Origin: Pseudomonas tensinigenes
Lineage (GTDB): Bacteria > Pseudomonadota > Gammaproteobacteria > Pseudomonadales > Pseudomonadaceae
Length of the DNA stretch: 64,000 nucleotides
Reading direction: 5' to 3'
Assembly: GCF_014268445.2 (NCBI RefSeq)
Contig: NZ_CP077089.1
Span: 4,819,501-4,883,500, forward strand
Below, in pieces: positions 27,453-38,338 of the stretch. Position 1 is the stretch's first letter; each line of letters begins with the position of its first letter. The notes under the pieces were generated by a model that did not search any database, had not been told where the DNA came from, and was given only the letters and a program-made list of their open reading frames with translations. Position numbers and translations under genes: made by a program.

Positions 27453-28087
27453 ACTGGGCTTTCCTCGCAGTCCTCTAGCAGCTTAAGCGCGACATCATGA
27501 CCAAGGTCGAACGCACTCTCGACAGGCACGACCTCAATCCCTTGGTGGGTCGAAGCCCACGAATTTGCAATAGACGGAGACGCAAAGAAATGCACATGAC
27601 AGCAAAACGAACAACGAATGTCGGGCGAAGTATCCGGAGTTCGCAGTGAAACCATTGCTTCTGCCGGTTCGACATGAAGCACTGCTTCTGGTGCAACGGT
27701 GAGAGTGATCGGCCTACCGGTGGCGGCGCAGCGGGAAGTGACACGGGCAATCTTGCCGGTCAAGGCGGGAAACATCAAGGTGTCCAGCGCACACCATGTG
27801 TACAAATGACGGCCATCCACCTCAAAAACGTGAGAGGTTTCACGTAGTGTCAGCCCCAGTCCAATGATATTGGCCTCGTCGTCATATTCCGTACCAGGTG
27901 CCTGCTCAAGTACCGTTGCAACTCTCGCTCCAGACCATCCGAGTGCGCCGGCGAGCTTTTCGCGTGATACAGGTCCCCCCATCGCTAGCTGTCGGAGCAG
28001 CGCGACAAAGAGCGTTGCGAACTCTTTAGGATGATTGCCAGATGAAAGGCTTTCGGCAATCTTTTTGGAATAAATAGTCTTGTCCAT
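27449..28087 (-). CDS. merB: Organomercurial lyase MerB (second copy, divergent)
   Basis: The 212-residue lyase keeps Cys and Asp in [16 protein letters not shown] and the second Cys in [13 protein letters not shown], so it should be active. It is clearly diverged from the copy at 25101 (for example [20 protein letters not shown] at the start). ATG 28087 is chosen over upstream codons because family sequence begins there. It is downstream of merA and merG in the order merA-merG-merB found in phenylmercury-resistance operons. Confidence 0.92.
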   Translation of the reverse strand: MDKTIYSKKIAESLSSGNHPKEFATLFVALLRQLAMGGPVSREKLAGALGWSGARVATVLEQAPGTEYDDEANIIGLGLTLRETSHVFEVDGRHLYTWCALDTLMFPALTGKIARVTSRCAATGRPITLTVAPEAVLHVEPAEAMVSLRTPDTSPDIRCSFCCHVHFFASPSIANSWASTHQGIEVVPVESAFDLGHDVALKLLEDCEESPV

Positions 28088-28167
28088 TTTCCACCTGTTA
28101 TATCGGGCAGCGATCAACCGGGATAAACCTTACTCGGCGGTTACGTCCTGCGCTTAACAAAGACGAA

Positions 28168-28821
28168 TTACTTTGTGCCTTGCCGGCGTTGCCATTCCTC
28201 GGCCAGCAGCTGGGCTTGCTGTAACTGTTCGGGCTTCATTTGAGCTGCATAGTCTGCAACGACTTTTGCTGCTGTCGGTTCTCCCGACGCTGCGGCCAGA
28301 CTCATCCACTGGTATGCCTGCACCTGGTCGGGCGCGATGTCGGTAAGACCCTTTGCAAACAGCTGGGCCAGCCTGACTTGAGCCTGCGTGTGTCCCTGCT
28401 CGGCAGCGAGGCGGTACCACTTGAAAGCCTCTGCATCGTTGGCAGGAGCCGCACGCCCATTCTTATACATACCGTCGACTTCACTTCCGTAGAGGCGCCC
28501 GAGGTTGAACTGTGCATCGGCTTCACCCTGCTCGGCCGCCCTGCGGAACCACTGGATCGATGCCGCGTGGTTTTGCTTTACGCCCATACCGCATTTGTAC
28601 GCAAGACCCATGATGTTCTGAGCCATGGCATCGCCAGCCCTGGCCTTCTTTTCCCAATCACTGACGGTCTCTGGCGACAATGTTTCAATCGCGGCGCCGA
28701 GCTTAGAAAAATCATAAGCCGCCAACGCTTGGTTTGGCATGCCTAACGTTGCGGTACTTGCCAGTACGATCGTCAAGCACGCGCGTACACGGCGTAATTT
28801 AAGTCTGATGTCACAAAACAT
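28168..28821 (-). CDS. merG: MerG-like periplasmic Sel1-repeat protein
   Basis: The 217-residue protein has a signal peptide (MFCDIRLKLRRVRACLTIVL, cleavage near ANQALAA-like NQALA^A) and Sel1/TPR-type repeats (GDAMAQNIMGLAYKCGMGV, GEADAQFNLGRLYGS, GHTQAQVRLAQLFAKG). Its position between merA and merB and its size match merG of Pseudomonas K-62 plasmid pMR26, whose product lowers cell permeability to phenylmercury. ATG 28821 is favoured over 28872 because it gives a proper signal peptide and that length. Confidence 0.82.
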   Translation of the reverse strand: MFCDIRLKLRRVRACLTIVLASTATLGMPNQALAAYDFSKLGAAIETLSPETVSDWEKKARAGDAMAQNIMGLAYKCGMGVKQNHAASIQWFRRAAEQGEADAQFNLGRLYGSEVDGMYKNGRAAPANDAEAFKWYRLAAEQGHTQAQVRLAQLFAKGLTDIAPDQVQAYQWMSLAAASGEPTAAKVVADYAAQMKPEQLQQAQLLAEEWQRRQGTK

Positions 28822-28856
28822 AAAAACTCCTCTGTCCCTGTTTTGGTGCCCAAGGT

Positions 28857-31029
<2,173 letters not shown>

Positions 31030-31042
31030 GATGAACTCCTGG

Positions 31043-31393
31043 TTAATAGAAAAATGGAACGACATAGGGAAATCCAAGCGCGACCAGGACCAGCACGGCC
31101 ACGATCCAGAAAATCAGCTTGTAGGTGGCGCGCACCTGCGGAATCGCGCAGACCTCACCTGGCTTGCATGCCTGCACGGGCCGGTAAATCCGCTTCCAGG
31201 CGAAGAACAGCGCCACTAGCGCCGCGCCGATGAACAACGGTCGATAGGGTTCCAGCACCGTCAGGTTGCCGATCCAAGCACCGGAGAAGCCCAGGGCGAC
31301 CAGTACTAGCGGCCCCAGGCAGCAGGTCGATGCAAGAATGGCGGCCAGCCCGCCGGCGAAGAGCGCACCGCGCCCGTTTTGTGGTTCAGACAT
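31043..31393 (-). CDS. merT: Mercury transport protein MerT
   Basis: The 116-residue inner-membrane protein has three helices. The first carries the Cys pair ([19 protein letters not shown]), and a cytoplasmic loop holds the second pair ([13 protein letters not shown]). It moves Hg(II) from MerP into the cytosol for MerA. ATG 31393 is the first gene after mer promoter 2. Confidence 0.96.
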   Translation of the reverse strand: MSEPQNGRGALFAGGLAAILASTCCLGPLVLVALGFSGAWIGNLTVLEPYRPLFIGAALVALFFAWKRIYRPVQACKPGEVCAIPQVRATYKLIFWIVAVLVLVALGFPYVVPFFY

Positions 31394-31417
31394 ACGTTGG
31401 CCCTTTTGAATTTGGAT

Positions 31418-31464
31418 TGGATAGCGTAACCTTACTTCCGTACTCATGTACGGAGTCAAGCGAT
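31418..31464 (-). promoter_or_regulatory. mer promoter/operator 2 (drives merTPAGB)
   Basis: It has the same elements as promoter 1: TTGACT, 19-bp spacer with the dyad TCCGTACATGAGTACGGA (31437-31454), TAAGGT, reading left into merT. merR starts divergently at 31465. Confidence 0.94.
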
Positions 31465-31899
31465 ATGGAAAATAATTTGGAAAACCTGACCATTGGCGTT
31501 TTTGCCAAGGCGGCCGGGGTCAACGTGGAGACAATCCGCTTCTATCAGCGCAAGGGCCTGTTGCCGGAACCGGACAAGCCTTACGGCAGCATCCGCCGCT
31601 ATGGGGAGGCGGACGTGGTTCGGGTGAAATTCGTGAAATCGGCACAGCGGCTGGGGTTCAGTCTGGACGAGATTGCCGAGCTGTTGCGGCTCGACGATGG
31701 CACCCACTGCGAGGAGGCCAGCAGCCTGGCCGAGCACAAGCTCCAAGACGTGCGCGAGAAGATGGCCGATTTGGCGCGCATGGAGGCTGTGCTGTCTGAC
31801 CTGGTGTGCGCCTGCCATTCGCGGCAGGGGAATGTTTCGTGTCCGCTGATTGCGTCGTTGCAAGGTGGAACGAGCTTGGCAGGGGCTTCCACAGCTTAG
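31465..31899 (+). CDS. merR: Mercury-responsive regulator MerR (second copy)
   Basis: The 144-residue MerR differs from the first copy at only a few positions, all in the first half (for example [10 protein letters not shown] against [10 protein letters not shown]). It keeps the Hg-binding cysteines in [18 protein letters not shown] and NVSCPLI. It occupies the normal place of merR, next to the IRi end of a Tn5053-type element. Either MerR should control both promoters, whose operators are identical. Confidence 0.96.
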   Translation: MENNLENLTIGVFAKAAGVNVETIRFYQRKGLLPEPDKPYGSIRRYGEADVVRVKFVKSAQRLGFSLDEIAELLRLDDGTHCEEASSLAEHKLQDVREKMADLARMEAVLSDLVCACHSRQGNVSCPLIASLQGGTSLAGASTA

Positions 31900-31924
31900 C
31901 GTGCTTTATTTTCCGTTTTCTGAG
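31685..31924. repeat. 240-bp identical block, second copy
   Basis: Identical to 26257-26496 in direct orientation; beyond TTTTCTGAG this copy continues into the transposon's IRi end. Confidence 0.92.
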
Positions 31925-31970
31925 ACGACCACAGATCAGAAAAGACTGTGCAGCCGACTCTTGATATTCC

Positions 31971-31995
31971 GTGCAGTCACCTTCTGAAAATGACA
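31971..31995 (-). repeat. Terminal inverted repeat IRi (mer side)
   Basis: Read on the minus strand it begins TGTCATTTTCAGAAGGTGAC and ends TGCAC. It matches IRt in all but two of 25 bases. A further transposase-binding half-repeat (CTGTGCAGCCGACTCTTGA) lies at 31946-31964. Confidence 0.92.
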
Positions 31996-32000
31996 GCAAG
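31996..32000. repeat. Target site duplication, right copy
   Basis: GCAAG follows the IRi end immediately, matching 19386-19390. Confidence 0.92.
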
Positions 32001-32529
32001 GCTGAAAGCCACGTAACTGTATTCATCCGACGCGCGGTCAATAGAGTGTACCCAATTGAATACGTCCCGAGCCTAGGAAATAAGACTGCGCCCAGGAAAT
32101 CATTGTGCATCACACACAACAACTCGTTCGCTGATTGTCGATGCCGCCAATGCTGGCAGAAGGCACGGTTGCGGGGTGAGTGCCTGGAGGGAGGGACGGG
32201 TGAGATATCGAGGGGGCGGGTGTGGGGCGCTATCGTCCTTCTCGCGCCGCTCACTACACATAACAGCGGCTGAGATTTCAGATCTTCTTCCCCAGGATCG
32301 AAACCGTGAGAACTGAATTTTCCACCCCGAAAATTCCCCCGGATTTTCATAGGCTTAAGCCACTATTTTACTTCCCCCCAGCACGCCAATCGCAAGATCA
32401 TTTATCACTCTTTCATAACAACGTCAATATAAATATGCGACCGCTCGTCTAATGACGCTATCGTGCCGCCATCGTCGTCGATAAAATTTAAAACATTGGA
32501 AAAAGTTCAACCAATCAGGGGGATTGGGA
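32001..32529. other. Island non-coding region upstream of the phage-like operon
   Basis: No convincing gene is present in these 529 bases. The first part, rejoined to 19390, is the region upstream of the resolvase gene and may hold the rest of its res site. The last 180 bases (32350-32529) are AT-rich and probably carry the promoter of the rightward operon; a GGGGG ribosome site precedes ATG 32530. Open frames here cross the transposon end and are not credible. Confidence 0.5.
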
Positions 32530-33027
32530 ATGTTTAGCCAGCCGCCAGAAAAATCACAGACAGCAGCGATCACGCTGAGCCAGCTCGCGGCCATCACTGG
32601 GCGAGACCCCTCCTACTTCAGTCTCCACAAAGACGAGCTGCCCGAGCCTGTGCCGGTGCACGTGGGTACGCATGGACGGCCGCAGAACGCCTACTCGATC
32701 GAACAGCTCGCAGAGCTGGTCATCCAGCGCACCGGGCACCTTTCCGACTCAATCGTAAGGCTGCGCCTGGCTTTGTCCGGCCATCGTCCACCCGTCGAAA
32801 GGGATCGTAACGCCATGCTCAATCTGAAGAATCTGAGCCTGTTCAGCTTGTACGAAGTTGGTGATGAGCTGGTCGTTCTACCAAACGATCTCAGCGAGCT
32901 GTCGCCAAGCCTACAGACCACAGTCCGCGCCGCCCTCGCTCGAGAGCACGCCGATACCCGAGCACGTCGCACTGCACGCCGCCAACTTCGTACACGTTCC
33001 GTCAATACCGAAGGAGTAGAGCCATGA
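32530..33027 (+). CDS. Putative winged-helix DNA-binding protein, first gene of the phage-like operon
   Basis: The 165-residue protein has an N-terminal helix-turn-helix-like segment (ITLSQLAAITGRDPSYFSLH), a Pro-rich wing and a second motif (YSIEQLAELVIQRTGH). This resembles Nu1/MerR-type winged helices of small terminase subunits and phage regulators. The C-terminus is basic (HADTRARRTARRQLRTRS). It could recognise DNA for packaging or control the operon; both are inference. The upstream TTG 32524 is also possible. It overlaps the next gene by 4 bp. Confidence 0.6.
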   Translation: MFSQPPEKSQTAAITLSQLAAITGRDPSYFSLHKDELPEPVPVHVGTHGRPQNAYSIEQLAELVIQRTGHLSDSIVRLRLALSGHRPPVERDRNAMLNLKNLSLFSLYEVGDELVVLPNDLSELSPSLQTTVRAALAREHADTRARRTARRQLRTRSVNTEGVEP

Positions 33028-33221
33028 CTTTCGCCGAGATGTTCTGCCATTACCCGAACGGTCTGCCTCCTACGGCAGATCCAGAGTTGTCAGCAGCCCT
33101 TTCTGCCGACTTGGCTGCTCAGACGCAATTGATCATCGACGCCGAAGATCGCGCTCAGGATCGTGCGTGGATAACAACCTGTGCCGCCCTCGACAAGGCT
33201 GCGCGTGAATCACGTAGTTAA
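33024..33221 (+). CDS. Small unknown protein
   Basis: This 65-residue, mostly helical protein (MTFAEMFCHYPNGLPPTADP) starts at an ATGA overlap with the gene before it and ends 32 bp before the next. It has no recognisable domain. The coupling to the operon is the main evidence that it is real. Confidence 0.6.
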   Translation: MTFAEMFCHYPNGLPPTADPELSAALSADLAAQTQLIIDAEDRAQDRAWITTCAALDKAARESRS

Positions 33222-33253
33222 AACTGCCGGCCGGTGCCGGGGGAGATACCGAA

Positions 33254-34192
33254 ATGGCGACCATCATGGAAATGCTAAACCAAGGGATCGGCGGGCTGAA
33301 TACGCCGCTCGGTCAGCTCGGTACGCAACTGCTCGCCCAGTCCGGGCCGCAGCAAGGCAACCCGAGCGGCGGTGCTCGACTCGGTCAGGCATTGGCCGGC
33401 ATGTCAGAAATGCAGCGCGCTCAAGCCCTGCAGCAATATCGCGACCAAATGATCACGCAGCAACAGCAGGCAATGGCGCTGCGTCAGGTACAAGCCCAGG
33501 CGAAGCAGGAAGCGGCCCAGCGCCAACAGCAGGCGTTTGCAGACCCTGCGTTGCAAGCTCAGCTCGGGCCGATGGCCAAGCAGCTGGCATCGCTTGGCAT
33601 CGATCCTGACACCATCCTGAAAGCGAACAGCAGCGACGCGCTGCAGGCCCATCGGGCGGCGCAGCTCCAGCAGCAGGCCAGCCAGTTTGCCCAGGCGCAA
33701 GCCACCCGCAGTGCCGGCGGTGGCAGTCAGTCGGCGGGACCGAAAGTCCCAACGCCGCGCCAGGTCCTCGAAGAGCCGTTAGAAAACGGCATGTTGCAGA
33801 AGCACATCTTCGACCCAACGACCAACACCTACAAGCCCTACGGCAAGCCTTACCGGCAGTACGCCCCAGGCAAGGCCGACCCGATGCAGGCACTGCTCGG
33901 CGACGTCGCGCCCGATGATAACGCTGGCGCGGGTCCTGCCGTACCTGGGCTGCCGGGTGCGACCGCGTCTGCGGCGCCGCTGCAGGGTGCTGATTTGCTC
34001 ATGTATGGCAGCGGTTCCAGCCCGATGGCGAAGCCCGCAGCTCCTGCGCAAACCAGTCCTCGGGGCGGTATGAGTGCTGATCTGGCTGCTGCAAAAAGCG
34101 CCGTCCAGTCCGGCAAGTCTCGGGAGGCCGTGGTTAACCGCCTGATTCAGGGTGGGTACACCCCTCAGCAGATCCAGGCGGCGGGGATCTAA
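33254..34192 (+). CDS. Gln/Ala-rich phage-like protein of unknown function
   Basis: The 312-residue protein has an N-terminal low-complexity region (QQYRDQMITQQQQAMALRQV), a central Gln-rich helix to about residue 160, and a Pro/Gly/Ala-rich tail ending VVNRLIQGGYTPQQIQAAGI. The tail motif resembles short C-terminal helical motifs of podovirus internal virion proteins. A GGGGGAGA ribosome site lies just upstream. It sits immediately before the 1116-residue protein, so the two may form an internal-virion or ejection complex (inference). Confidence 0.65.
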   Translation: MATIMEMLNQGIGGLNTPLGQLGTQLLAQSGPQQGNPSGGARLGQALAGMSEMQRAQALQQYRDQMITQQQQAMALRQVQAQAKQEAAQRQQQAFADPALQAQLGPMAKQLASLGIDPDTILKANSSDALQAHRAAQLQQQASQFAQAQATRSAGGGSQSAGPKVPTPRQVLEEPLENGMLQKHIFDPTTNTYKPYGKPYRQYAPGKADPMQALLGDVAPDDNAGAGPAVPGLPGATASAAPLQGADLLMYGSGSSPMAKPAAPAQTSPRGGMSADLAAAKSAVQSGKSREAVVNRLIQGGYTPQQIQAAGI

Positions 34193-34195
34193 ACC

Positions 34196-37100
34196 ATGGC
34201 GCTTTCATTCGATGACCTCCCGGACGAAGCCCCGGCAGCTGTGCCAGCGGCGCAGGCCGGGCCAGTAGCGGGCGGGCTGAGTTTTGACGATCTTCCCGAC
34301 GCAGCGCCCCGGGCAGATATCTCTGACCGTACTGCCGGCCAGTGGGTAACGGACATCGGCGGCAATGTCGGGCGCGGTGCTTACAACCTATTCGATAGCC
34401 TTGCAGGGCTGGGCGACATCGCCACGGGCGGCGAGGTTACACCGTGGCTCGCCCGGCATGGCTTGGACTCCAAGGCTGCACGTCAGGTACTGGATGACGA
34501 GATGTCGCCCCAAGCCAAAGCGCAACGTGATGAGGTCGTGAATGCGCAGGGGTTCGGCTCGACCATCGCCGCACTACTGCAAAACCCGGCGTACGCCGCG
34601 GGCCAGGTCGTCGAGTCGGTGCCGACAATGGTAGTCGGCGGTGCTGCAGGCAAAGGCGCGGCACTCGGCGCCAAGGCACTCGGAATGAATGCAGGTCGCG
34701 CTGCACTGGTCGGCGCTGGTACGGGCGAGGGACTCGCAACGGCGGGTCAGCAGGCTGCCAACACAGTCCAGCAAACCGGCGACCTCACGCTCGGCCAGAC
34801 GGCTGCAGCACTCGGCGCAGGTGGACTCACGGGCCTGATTGGTGCCGGTTCCGCAGGGTTGGGCAATCGCCTCGGAGCGGCTGATATCGATGCCATGTTG
34901 GCAGGCGCATCTGGCCCAGCAGTTGGGCGCAACGTCCTGTCGCGCATGGGTATCGGCGCCGGGATGGAAGCGGGCGAAGAGACACTGCAATCCTCTCAAG
35001 AGCAGGCCATGCAGAACGCCGCACTCGGCAACCCGCTGACCCAAGGCATCGGAAACGCCGCCGGCCAAGGCGCGGTGCTGGGCGGGTTCATGGGGGCGGC
35101 AGGCGGACTGCGTCGCCCGACCATTGCTGATCCGCAGCCAGCCCCGGTGCCACAGCCCGTGCAACAACAGCAAGGCATGGCGCAACCACAACAAGCCGTC
35201 ACCCCCACGTCAGAACCTGTCACGGAGGCGCCAAGCCCTGCGGCCGCGCCGACACCGTTCGCCAAATCGCAAGACATCAACCCGCTGATGGATAACCTCG
35301 GTGTGCAGGGAGATGCCCGCGCGCAGACGCTGGATCTGTTGCGCCCGGCGGAAGCAGATATTGAAGCCCGTCGACGCGGAGTCGTCACGCTCGAAGAACA
35401 GCGCCGGCTCGCTCGACTGATTGGCATTGATGGCTCTGACGGCAAGATCGACAACGTGTTCTCACGCAAGATCGGCAAAGCCTTCAACGCGGAAGAAATC
35501 ATCGCGATGACGGATCACGTCAGCGACCGACTGAAGTCTGTGCTCGAACAACAAGCGCAGATCACCAGCGGGCAGGCCAACGATATTCAGCGGGCAGAAT
35601 TCGTGCAGAGCGTGGCGGATCTGCAAAATACATTCGGTGCACTTGCAGGCGCCCGCGCGGAATCTGGCCGAGCGCTTGCGGCTCAGCGCCGTCAGGTATT
35701 CGACTATCGCCAGGCGCAACACATCCTCGAAGGCATAGGCGGTGTTCAAGGGGCTGATGATTTAGCGCTTGCCTTGAGCAAAGCCGTTCAGAGCGGCGGG
35801 GTCGCCAATGCGTCCAAGCTTATCGCCAACCGCAAGCCGGGGCTGTTCGATTACTACTACCGCGCAGCACTGCTGAGCGGCGTCCGCACCCACGCGGTGA
35901 ACATCCTCAGTAACACGATGACGCTCGGTAACGAAATGATCGAGCGCGGTATCGCTGCCGGCGTCGGCGGAGCGAAGCGCCTGGCCACGGGCGGCAAGTC
36001 CGGTGAGACATTATTTGCGGAACCGCTGGACCTGCTGATCGGTTCGGCCAAAGGAATGAACAAGGCAGGCATCGCCGCATACGACGCTTTCAAGTCCGGT
36101 GAGTCGCCTATGCTGGGCGTCGGCAAAGCTGAATCCGGCGTGGGCATCAGGGCTGCGCAAGGCATCGCGGAGAAAGCGTTTTCGCTGCCATACCGTGCGC
36201 TGGGAGCCGAGGACGCCTGGTTTGCGACGCTCAACTATGAGGGCGAACTACGGTCACTTGCACGTCACCAAGCAATGGCAGACAGGAAGTCTGGCGCAAT
36301 TCCTCAGGACACCAAACTCAGCCAACGCATTGAGCAGCTTGTGCAGAACCCTACGCCCGGGATGATCGAAAAAGCGGGAGAGCATGCTCGAACCAACACC
36401 TTCAACAACAAAGCCGGTGCGTTCGCCCAAGCGATCATGTCTGCAAAAGCCAAAGCGCCGTGGTTGAACATCATCGTGCCGTTTGTACGCACGCCCGCGA
36501 ACATCGTGAAGTTCGGCCTGAAGCGTACGCCCCTCGCTCCAGCGTTCGCAGATGTCCGGGCTGACATCAAAGCCGGAGGCGCCAAACAGGAGCGCGCTAT
36601 CGCTCGGGTACTCTGGGGCACCAGCGTGATGATCGGTGCCGGTGCACTGGCTCAGGCGGGATACATCACCGGTGCTGGCCCTGAAGACAAGCAAGAGAAG
36701 GCGGCGCTAATGGCCACAGGCTGGCGCCCGTACAGCATCAAGGTCGACGACACCTACCACGAATATTCCCGACTCGACCCATTTGCACAATGGCTCAGCA
36801 TGGCTGCCGACTTGGCGACCACTGACTACCAGCACAAGGACGCTGGCGACATCGCCGCAGGTCTGCTCGGAAGCTTCGCGAACGCCACGATCAACAAGAC
36901 CTACATGCAAGGCCTGTCGAACTTCAGCGAGTTCCTCAGCGACCCGAAACGCAACGGCGGTTGGTATCTCCGGCAGCAAGCCGGCACCCTGGCACAGCCG
37001 TTCACACTGCTCAGCAACATCGCCAGCGAAAACGACCCTTACGGCCGTGAAACGAACTCTGTGCTGGATGCGATCAAGTACCGGGTACCGGGCCTACGTC

Positions 37101-37546
37101 AGGACTTGCCGATCAAGCTTGACCACTTCGGCGCCCCTGTCGCGAACCGCACGTACCCTGGTGGCCCGCTCTCTATTGCCGCACCTATCGCACAGTCGAA
37201 AGAGACGGCCGACCCTGTACGCCTGGAAGCCGCCCGAATCGGTTGGGCGCCGGGCAAGACCCAGGACCATTTCACGATCAAGAAACAGCGCTACAACCTC
37301 AGCGACGAGCAGATGAGTGAGTTCAACGAGCTGGCCGGGAAACTGACCAGCAAGACGGTGCTGCGCGCCATGCGCTCGAAGGGTTGGGCTGCGTTGGACG
37401 ACGACGAAAAGCGCGATTTTCTGGATGCCGAACTGAAGAAGGCCCGCACCGCTGTGCGTGTTGCGTTCGTCCCATACCTGGCCAACGGCAACCGCCGCGC
37501 CGTCGAAAACTTGCGCCGGCTGACCGGGCAACAGGAGGGTAAATGA
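34196..37546 (+). CDS. Very large phage internal-virion/polyvalent-like protein
   Basis: The 1116-residue protein has two copies of the short motif LSFDDLPD near the N-terminus (residues about 3 and 28). Next come Gly/Ala-rich hydrophobic helices (residues about 135-260, for example VPTMVVGGAAGKGAALGAKA), a Pro/Gln linker (about 310-350), and a long helical C-terminal region with YYYRAALLSGVRTHAVNILS and ARTNTFNNKAGAFAQAIMSA. These latter segments resemble the large polyvalent or ejection proteins of podoviruses. It is probably packaged in virions and injected with DNA. It is by far the largest island gene. Confidence 0.7.
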   Translation: MALSFDDLPDEAPAAVPAAQAGPVAGGLSFDDLPDAAPRADISDRTAGQWVTDIGGNVGRGAYNLFDSLAGLGDIATGGEVTPWLARHGLDSKAARQVLDDEMSPQAKAQRDEVVNAQGFGSTIAALLQNPAYAAGQVVESVPTMVVGGAAGKGAALGAKALGMNAGRAALVGAGTGEGLATAGQQAANTVQQTGDLTLGQTAAALGAGGLTGLIGAGSAGLGNRLGAADIDAMLAGASGPAVGRNVLSRMGIGAGMEAGEETLQSSQEQAMQNAALGNPLTQGIGNAAGQGAVLGGFMGAAGGLRRPTIADPQPAPVPQPVQQQQGMAQPQQAVTPTSEPVTEAPSPAAAPTPFAKSQDINPLMDNLGVQGDARAQTLDLLRPAEADIEARRRGVVTLEEQRRLARLIGIDGSDGKIDNVFSRKIGKAFNAEEIIAMTDHVSDRLKSVLEQQAQITSGQANDIQRAEFVQSVADLQNTFGALAGARAESGRALAAQRRQVFDYRQAQHILEGIGGVQGADDLALALSKAVQSGGVANASKLIANRKPGLFDYYYRAALLSGVRTHAVNILSNTMTLGNEMIERGIAAGVGGAKRLATGGKSGETLFAEPLDLLIGSAKGMNKAGIAAYDAFKSGESPMLGVGKAESGVGIRAAQGIAEKAFSLPYRALGAEDAWFATLNYEGELRSLARHQAMADRKSGAIPQDTKLSQRIEQLVQNPTPGMIEKAGEHARTNTFNNKAGAFAQAIMSAKAKAPWLNIIVPFVRTPANIVKFGLKRTPLAPAFADVRADIKAGGAKQERAIARVLWGTSVMIGAGALAQAGYITGAGPEDKQEKAALMATGWRPYSIKVDDTYHEYSRLDPFAQWLSMAADLATTDYQHKDAGDIAAGLLGSFANATINKTYMQGLSNFSEFLSDPKRNGGWYLRQQAGTLAQPFTLLSNIASENDPYGRETNSVLDAIKYRVPGLRQDLPIKLDHFGAPVANRTYPGGPLSIAAPIAQSKETADPVRLEAARIGWAPGKTQDHFTIKKQRYNLSDEQMSEFNELAGKLTSKTVLRAMRSKGWAALDDDEKRDFLDAELKKARTAVRVAFVPYLANGNRRAVENLRRLTGQQEGK

Positions 37547-37797
37547 GCACCAACCAACAAGCGATCGAGGCCGCTGCGGTCGTGACAAAGGCACGGGCCG
37601 ACCTCGACGAACTGCTGCGTATCAAGCGACTGCTTGAAACCGAGCTACCCGCCGCCCGCGCTGCGCTTCAGGCAGCAGAAAAGAAGCTGCGCGAGGCCAC
37701 TCGCCCAGACAAAAAAGCTGAGCGCGAAGCCGAGCTGAATCTGCTGCGCGCCAAGATCGTCAACGCTCGTCAACCCGAGGACTGCACCCATGTTTGA
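37543..37797 (+). CDS. Small coiled-coil protein
   Basis: The 84-residue protein is one long charged helix (LDELLRIKRLLETELPAARA, KKLREATRPDKKAEREAELN). It overlaps the gene before it by 4 bp and the one after by 8 bp. Function unknown. Confidence 0.65.
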   Translation: MSTNQQAIEAAAVVTKARADLDELLRIKRLLETELPAARAALQAAEKKLREATRPDKKAEREAELNLLRAKIVNARQPEDCTHV

Positions 37798-38338
37798 CTT
37801 GAAACGGCTTGAACAGCTTCGCCACGAGGCAGAACTCAACAACATCGATTTTTCCCGTGGGCACATCCGTGAGTCCCAAGGCGGTGGCTACACGGTGACC
37901 TTCGATAAACCTTTGTTCGACTGCTCCCCAGTGCTTGCGCATGACGATGTGCCGACCGAGCGCGACGCACGTACCGCCGGCAATGCCGAAGGTGAGCTGC
38001 TGAGCGGACTGCTGCTGATCCAGCGAGCCGAGCGCCAGAAGCTGCGCATCGGCCGCTGCTTCGGACTGAGCGGCGACCAGATCAGCCGTCGGCCACTGAC
38101 AGCTGCCGAGGTTGACGAGTACCTGGCCGACCTCGCTCACAGGAAGCAAGTCAGCAAGCTACAAAAAGAGCTGGCACAGGTGTTGGAATCCAACGCCGCG
38201 AGCGCCGCCAACACTGCCGGTGCCGACAGTTTGAAAGATCGATACGGGCTGTCTGGAAAGGCTGCTCCGAAGTCATCCAAATCATCCCCTAGCGCCAAGC
38301 CTCAACGTGCGCCGTCCCGTTCTGGAGTGAAGTCATGA
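37790..38338 (+). CDS. Unknown phage-like protein
   Basis: The 182-residue protein has a beta-rich start (GGGYTVTFDKPLFDCSPVLA), a helical middle and a Ser/Lys/Pro-rich disordered tail (KSSKSSPSAKPQRAPSR). No family is recognised. It overlaps its neighbours by 8 and 4 bp within the operon, just before the scaffold-like gene, where podoviruses often keep small head-assembly genes. Confidence 0.65.
   Translation: MFDLKRLEQLRHEAELNNIDFSRGHIRESQGGGYTVTFDKPLFDCSPVLAHDDVPTERDARTAGNAEGELLSGLLLIQRAERQKLRIGRCFGLSGDQISRRPLTAAEVDEYLADLAHRKQVSKLQKELAQVLESNAASAANTAGADSLKDRYGLSGKAAPKSSKSSPSAKPQRAPSRSGVKS

Noticed and set aside
31658..32350. A 230-codon leftward frame and a 100-codon rightward frame (31971-32273) across the transposon end
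   Set aside because: Both cross the IRi and target duplication and overlap merR antisense or non-coding DNA, so they arose by chance at the junction.
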